From NCBI GenBank assembly GCA_029259995.1, contig JAJDEC010000321.1, forward strand, positions 1-9,832: a stretch of 9,832 bases of DNA. Reading direction: 5' to 3'. This document shows positions 6,579 to 9,832 of this stretch, in pieces. How positions within the stretch are numbered: position 1 is the first letter of the stretch; every line of letters starts with the position of its first letter. Made by a program: the position numbers and the translations under genes. The notes under the pieces were generated by a model. It was not told the DNA's origin. It was given only the letters and a program-made list of their open reading frames with translations, and ran no database searches. Source of the stretch: Phycisphaerae bacterium. Its GTDB lineage: Bacteria; Planctomycetota; Phycisphaerae; UBA1845; UTPLA1.

Positions 6579-6998
6579 ATGAATCTGACTTTCGAAACGA
6601 CACGGCGTGCGGAATTCGCGGAGACGGATCTGGCGGGGGTGATGCATTTTTCGAATTACTTCCGATGGATGGAAGTGGCCGAGCACGAGATGTTTCGATC
6701 GATCGGCCTGAGCGTCGTGCAGCCGGATGGCGATCGGACGATCAGCTGGCCGCGGATCAAAGTGTCGTGCGAGTATCGGGGCCCTATCCGGTTCGAGGAT
6801 GAAGTCGTCCTGCGTCTCACGATTACGAAAATGGGCAGCAAGTCGGTTTCGTACGACGCGGCGTTCGAGCGTGCTGGTCAGCGGGTTGCAGACGGCGTCG
6901 TGACGATGGTGTGTTGTGAAATGCGCGACGGCCATTTTCGATCGATTGACATACCGGATGAAATACGTCGACGGTTCGAGACGTTGCGTTCTGCATAG
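6579..6998 (+). CDS. YbgC/4-hydroxybenzoyl-CoA-type acyl-CoA thioesterase
   Basis: A 139-residue hotdog-fold thioesterase, the normal size for this group, expected to hydrolyse an acyl-CoA in the cytoplasm. The N-terminus AEFAETDLAGVMHFSNYFRW (11-30) is the family signature. D17 in ETDLAG aligns with the catalytic Asp of Pseudomonas 4-hydroxybenzoyl-CoA thioesterase, and HFSNYFRWMEVAEHEMFR matches the following helix. IKVSCEYRGPIRFEDEVVLRLTI continues with the typical central strands, and the product ends near RRRFETLRSA. I chose ATG 6579 because the family motif starts there; the 45 upstream in-frame residues from 6444 have no family counterpart. The ribosome-binding site is weak. The gene is followed after 48 bp by a membrane-protein gene on the same strand. 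The substrate cannot be told from the sequence. Confidence 0.9.
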   Translation: MNLTFETTRRAEFAETDLAGVMHFSNYFRWMEVAEHEMFRSIGLSVVQPDGDRTISWPRIKVSCEYRGPIRFEDEVVLRLTITKMGSKSVSYDAAFERAGQRVADGVVTMVCCEMRDGHFRSIDIPDEIRRRFETLRSA

Positions 6999-7046
6999 AT
7001 CTGTCGTGAATCGTTCGCGGCATGAAGCACTTGGGAGAAGGTTTGC

Positions 7047-7523
7047 ATGAAGATTCACTGGCTTTGGTACGTTCTCGGCACGGTCATTTTCTGGGGCGCG
7101 TACATTCCGACGATTCACAGCGGGCAGCAGGGGTTCATCACGCCCGAGTCGACGGCGAAGGGACCGATGCGGGCGTTCATGTTCGTGGGCATTGCGTATT
7201 TCCTGATGGCGATTCTGGTTCCGGGCGTGTTGATTTTTGTAACGAAGCAGGAACCGGCCGTGTTTCCGATGAAGGGCATGGCCTGGTCCACGTTGGCGGG
7301 CGCGCTGGGAGCCCTGGGGGCACTGGGCGTCATTCTGGCGCTGACGGGCGGGGGGAAGCCGTACACAGTGCCGCCGCTCGTGTTTGCCGGCGCGCCGGTC
7401 ATGAGCGTCATCGTTGGGATGATGCTGCATCCACCGAAGTCGATGCCGACGTGGCAGTTTTATGCGGGGATTCTGCTGGCGGCGGCGGGCGTGTCGCTGA
7501 TTCTGCGTTTCAAGCCGGCCTAG
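7047..7523 (+). CDS. Small integral membrane protein with about five helices, DMT/EamA-like in character
   Basis: A 158-residue hydrophobic protein. I count five likely membrane segments: about 4-22 (LWYVLGTVIFWGAYIP), 42-66 (AFMFVGIAYFLMAILVPGVL), 80-100 (Ala/Gly/Leu-rich with a repeated GALGALGALG), 108-127 (VPPLVFAGAPVMSVIVGMML) and 136-154 (WQFYAGILLAAAGVSLIL). The last three resemble the second half of a drug/metabolite-transporter (EamA) unit, where a closing AGxxLxxxGVxLxxR helix is typical, but the protein is half the normal length. AGAAGG-like purines at 7036-7041, five bases before the ATG, support the start; an ATG at 7022 opens a different, non-hydrophobic frame. It lies between the thioesterase gene (48 bp) and the PQQ-propeller gene. 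The transport function is a guess; the membrane location is well supported. Confidence 0.85.
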   Translation: MKIHWLWYVLGTVIFWGAYIPTIHSGQQGFITPESTAKGPMRAFMFVGIAYFLMAILVPGVLIFVTKQEPAVFPMKGMAWSTLAGALGALGALGVILALTGGGKPYTVPPLVFAGAPVMSVIVGMMLHPPKSMPTWQFYAGILLAAAGVSLILRFKPA

Positions 7524-7598
7524 CCCCGTGTTGTGGCAGATTCGCGATACGTCGTAATGTCGCAACTCGCAAGGGTTGTTGATTCATTGCCTGTGCAA

Positions 7599-8849
7599 AT
7601 GGTATTTCACCCACTTCGACAATTCGCCTTCGTTTGCGCGTTGGCATGTCACTTTGCGGCCTGCGATCGCGGCGAGGAGCCGGCCACGACTGCGCCAGCA
7701 GTTTCATCGACGGTCGACGGCGATGCTCAGGATCGATCGACAACTGTCGCTGATGACGTCAATCCAGTCGTGACGCGGCCGATAGCGCGAACCTGGTCCC
7801 GGTTTCGAGGCGACGCGCGGAATTCAGGCGCTACGACTGAGCGTCTTGTCCCTCCATTGCGCATTCGCTGGCGGCACTCGACGACGGACAATGAACCCGT
7901 CACGGCCACGGCGGCAATCGTTGACGGCGCAGCGTATGTCGGATCGCTGATCGGCGAGTTTCTTGCGATCGATCTGGCGACAGGCGATGTTCGATGGACC
8001 TTTCGCACGAAGGACGAATCCGGGATTGCGTCTTCGGCATGTATCGCAGACGGGTCCGTGTTCTTCGGCGACGAGTTCGGATTCCTGTATTGTCTTGACA
8101 TCAAGAGCGGCGAATCGCGATGGCAATTCGAAGCGGGGGCCGAGATCATCTCGTCGCCGCATGTTGTGGACGGGCTGGTCGTGTTCGGATGCTACGACGG
8201 CGTCGTCTATGCGATTGATGCGACGTCTGGAAAGGCGCGATGGACATTCAAGACGGACGCGCAGATCCACAGCACAGTGGCCGTCGTGGACGACAAGGTA
8301 TTGGCAGCGGGATGCGACGGGGCGCTGCATGTGATCGGGATGCGCGACGGCAAGGAGATTCGTGCAGTGCGGTTCGGCGGGCAAACGGCCTCGTCCGTAG
8401 CCGTTCGCGGAGATCACGCGTATCTGGGGACGCTGGGCAATGAGGTCCTTTGTATCAACTGGAAGAACCAAGAAATAATCTGGCAATATCGTGATGCGGC
8501 TCGGGAATTTCCGTTTCAATCGTCGGCGGCGCTCTGGAAACAACTGGTCATTCTGGGTGGCCGGGACAAGGCGTTGCACGCGCTCGATCAAGAGACAGGT
8601 GATCTGCGATGGCGCTACTCGACGCGCGGTCGGGTGGATTCATCGCCCGTCGTCGCAGGTGGAATTGCGTTCGTCGGGAGCCAGGACGGTCGCCTCTACG
8701 CGCTGGATGCGGCGTCGGGCGACAAGCGATGGGAATTCGAGGCGGGAGGGGCCGTTTCGGCATCGCCTGCGATCGCGGATGGCGTGGTCGTCATCGGGAC
8801 AGAGGACGGCGTGATTTATTGTCTTGAATCCGAGCGAAAGCGGGACTGA
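7599..8849 (+). CDS. PQQ-type beta-propeller lipoprotein (BamB-like repeat architecture)
   Basis: The product has 416 residues from ATG 7599. The N-terminus (HPLRQFAFVCALACHFAAC) looks like a lipoprotein signal, with C22 in FAAC the likely lipidated Cys and Asp next to it (in proteobacterial Lol rules Asp at +2 favours the inner membrane). A Ser/Thr-rich spacer precedes RFRGDARNSG (68-77), a common opening of such propellers. Repeats ending in the form GxLYALDxxTGxxxW occur near residues 119, 161, 201, 241, 281, 324, 364 and 404, about every 40 residues. This predicts an eight-bladed propeller. The fourth blade lacks the Trp (GALHVIGMRDGKEIRAVRF) and the last is short. No catalytic residues of PQQ dehydrogenases are evident, so a scaffold or binding role outside the cytoplasm is likelier. 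In-frame GTG 7533 and ATG 7557 are alternative starts, but both spoil the signal peptide. Confidence 0.9.
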   Translation: MVFHPLRQFAFVCALACHFAACDRGEEPATTAPAVSSTVDGDAQDRSTTVADDVNPVVTRPIARTWSRFRGDARNSGATTERLVPPLRIRWRHSTTDNEPVTATAAIVDGAAYVGSLIGEFLAIDLATGDVRWTFRTKDESGIASSACIADGSVFFGDEFGFLYCLDIKSGESRWQFEAGAEIISSPHVVDGLVVFGCYDGVVYAIDATSGKARWTFKTDAQIHSTVAVVDDKVLAAGCDGALHVIGMRDGKEIRAVRFGGQTASSVAVRGDHAYLGTLGNEVLCINWKNQEIIWQYRDAAREFPFQSSAALWKQLVILGGRDKALHALDQETGDLRWRYSTRGRVDSSPVVAGGIAFVGSQDGRLYALDAASGDKRWEFEAGGAVSASPAIADGVVVIGTEDGVIYCLESERKRD

Positions 8850-8852
8850 TCG

Positions 8853-8884
8853 TATATACTCCCGTTCCATCGGGAAAACGCCCG
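8853..8884 (+). promoter_or_regulatory. Possible promoter hexamer and alternating hairpin leader before the secreted-protein gene
   Basis: TATACT (8855-8860) resembles a -10 element, though no good -35 precedes it at the right distance. Directly after it CCCG (8861-8864), CGGG (8871-8874) and CCCG (8881-8884) alternate with a ten-base period. The middle block can pair with either neighbour (stems of four to five pairs). No T-run follows, so this is not a usual terminator. Confidence 0.2.
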
Positions 8885-8957
8885 AAAAATCTCACGGCGA
8901 CGGCACGGTCGGCGCTGTTAACGAAGTCATCAATACTAAAGATGCTTGGGTATTCGA

Positions 8958-8963
8958 AAGGAG
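8958..8963 (+). promoter_or_regulatory. Ribosome-binding site that selects ATG 8973
   Basis: AAGGAG nine bases before the ATG at 8973 marks this as the start rather than the in-frame TTG at 8946. The choice places a clean signal peptide at the N-terminus. Confidence 0.75.
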
Positions 8964-8972
8964 CCAATCGGC

Positions 8973-9662
8973 ATGAAGGTCCGCAATCTTTTTGCATCCG
9001 TCGTCGTCCTGGGTTTGGGGGCCACATCGGCCATGGCGCAAAACGCGCAGACACTCTTCGGCTATGAGGATGCCGATTTCCAGACGAGTTTCAGTCTGAA
9101 CTTCCCGGAGCTCGGAATCGACTCGTCGTCGAAGGTCTTCTACACGCGATTCAATCTGGATATCGACGAGGATGCGGGCACGGCCCGTTTCGTATCGTAT
9201 GAGCAGGAGATCGAGCCGCTGATCCTTCCGCTCGGTATCAGCACGGGAACGCTTCGCGTTCGCATCCAGAATTCCGACGGGACGTTCAACAAGGCGACGA
9301 ACACATTCGAAACGACGGATGACTACAACATCACGTTCACGAATGATCTTTCGCTGTTCGGTTTTGCATCGCCCGTCGTACTGCCATCGGTTTCCGAAGG
9401 TCGGATCACGACGAATGCAGACGGCGAACGATTTGTTGAAATGGCATGGCAGGGCGAAGGCGAGCTCGAAAACTCAGAGAATCCTCAGGAGCCTTACAAG
9501 TTCACCTACTCGTGCTCGGTTCGCTCGCGTGTTGCCGATACGGCGGACGGCGTTCCTGCGTTGCCGACGCGAGACACGTGCGGTACGGGCATCATCAGCC
9601 TCCTCGGTCTTGGGTTTGTCGGCTTCGTCGGAATGAAGCGAAACATTCGCCGCCGACGATAG
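8973..9662 (+). CDS. Secreted protein of unknown function with a C-terminal sorting-like tail
   Basis: The product has 229 residues. The N-terminus is a clear Sec signal peptide: MKVRNLF, a hydrophobic core (8-17), and likely cleavage after AMA (22). The mature part is acidic and rich in Asp, Thr, Ser and Phe, consistent with a beta-rich extracellular domain (for example TRFNLDIDEDAGTARFVSYE and DDYNITFTNDLSLFGFASP). The C-terminus has three parts: Cys-Gly-Thr-Gly (C203 onward), a short hydrophobic helix (about 207-221, IISLLGLGFVGFVGM) and a basic end KRNIRRRR. This is the layout of PEP-CTERM, MYXO-CTERM and GlyGly-CTERM sorting signals, but no PEP motif is present. I do not recognise the domain. 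A 123-bp leader and a strong terminator suggest that it can be transcribed alone. Surface or envelope location is inferred. Confidence 0.85.
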   Translation: MKVRNLFASVVVLGLGATSAMAQNAQTLFGYEDADFQTSFSLNFPELGIDSSSKVFYTRFNLDIDEDAGTARFVSYEQEIEPLILPLGISTGTLRVRIQNSDGTFNKATNTFETTDDYNITFTNDLSLFGFASPVVLPSVSEGRITTNADGERFVEMAWQGEGELENSENPQEPYKFTYSCSVRSRVADTADGVPALPTRDTCGTGIISLLGLGFVGFVGMKRNIRRRR

Positions 9663-9694
9663 TCGCGATTTTGTCGTATCCAACAAGCACGCAC

Positions 9695-9725
9695 AGGCCG
9701 TCTCCATGGAGGCGGCCTTTTTTTT
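9695..9725 (+). terminator. Strong Rho-independent terminator
   Basis: A ten-pair stem (AGGCCGTCTC at 9695-9704 with GAGGCGGCCT at 9709-9718, one U-G pair) closes a CATG loop and runs into eight Ts (9718-9725). It lies 32 bases after the stop of the secreted-protein gene and should end its transcript. Confidence 0.93.
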
Positions 9726-9750
9726 GGCTCATCAGGTATTTCCGGGGGAT

Positions 9751-9769
9751 GCGAGTTGAGCGGACTCGC
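9751..9769. repeat. Perfect hairpin 1 of a tandem pair
   Basis: GCGAGT (9751-9756) and ACTCGC (9764-9769) form a six-pair stem with a seven-base loop. The sequence lies after the terminator, outside any recognised gene, and only three bases before a second perfect hairpin. Confidence 0.55.
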
Positions 9770-9772
9770 CCA

Positions 9773-9789
9773 GCACGCTGAAAGCGTGC
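9773..9789. repeat. Perfect hairpin 2 of a tandem pair
   Basis: GCACGCT (9773-9779) and AGCGTGC (9783-9789) form a seven-pair stem around a GAA loop. A short perfect palindrome with a three-base loop is similar in build to the REP-like repeats at 778-853, but the sequence differs and there is no adjacent GTAG. It may be another interspersed palindromic repeat, or part of the control region of a gene beyond the window. Confidence 0.6.
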
Positions 9790-9832
9790 AATAAATGTGG
9801 TTCTTCGCGGGCTTGCGGGGACCGTTGACGGC

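Noticed and set aside
6306..7565. 419-residue minus-strand open frame antisense to the thioesterase and membrane-protein genes
   Set aside because: It is rich in Arg, His, Pro and Asn without domains or a ribosome-binding site, and it runs opposite two plus-strand genes with clear family or membrane signatures. It is a GC-driven shadow frame.
7824..8591. 255-residue minus-strand frame antisense to the propeller gene
   Set aside because: The plus strand encodes regular 40-residue PQQ repeats; the antisense frame is a by-product of that repetition.

Overview
This is a GC-leaning bacterial window of ordinary gene density with no phage, plasmid or transposase genes. Several traits suggest a Planctomycetota-type (possibly Phycisphaerae-like) chromosome. 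These are a lipoprotein built from PQQ-type propeller repeats, a secreted protein with a C-terminal sorting-like tail, a GGT-like Ntn hydrolase of the HPN/PGKRP type, and short hairpin repeats between genes. The lineage is an inference; no rRNA or other decisive marker is present.

Layout. Positions 1-129 hold the last 42 codons of an unidentified plus-strand gene. Next is a minus-strand folate/thymidylate pair: thyA (845-1684) followed by folA/DHFR (158-727). Two direct copies of a REP-like hairpin repeat lie between them, and one copy contains the thyA stop codon. Divergent from thyA is a secreted gamma-glutamyltransferase-family protein (1817-3517). A gene-poor stretch (3518-4073) leads to a 504-residue two-domain protein (4074-5588). 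Its N-terminal half resembles the Nmad3-type nucleotide-modification-associated proteins, and its C-terminal half carries a CTGCH motif. A Maf-type nucleotide pyrophosphatase (5678-6277, minus) converges on it.

Divergent from maf is a plus-strand run: a YbgC/4HBT-type acyl-CoA thioesterase (6579-6998), a five-helix membrane protein (7047-7523), and an eight-repeat PQQ-propeller lipoprotein (7599-8849). These are close together and could be co-transcribed. After a 123-bp leader comes a secreted protein with a Cys/hydrophobic/Arg tail (8973-9662), closed by a strong intrinsic terminator (9695-9725). The last 100 bases hold two tandem perfect hairpins.

How the genes work together. ThyA makes dTMP and turns methylene-tetrahydrofolate into dihydrofolate, which DHFR recycles. 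Maf proteins hydrolyse non-canonical or surplus pyrimidine nucleoside triphosphates. The Nmad3-like protein may also act on nucleotides or modified DNA, but nothing beyond proximity ties it to thyA, folA or maf. The most interesting object is that two-domain protein. The REP-like repeat that merges with the thyA 3' end, the atypical DHFR insertion and the non-canonical GGT active site are secondary points of interest.
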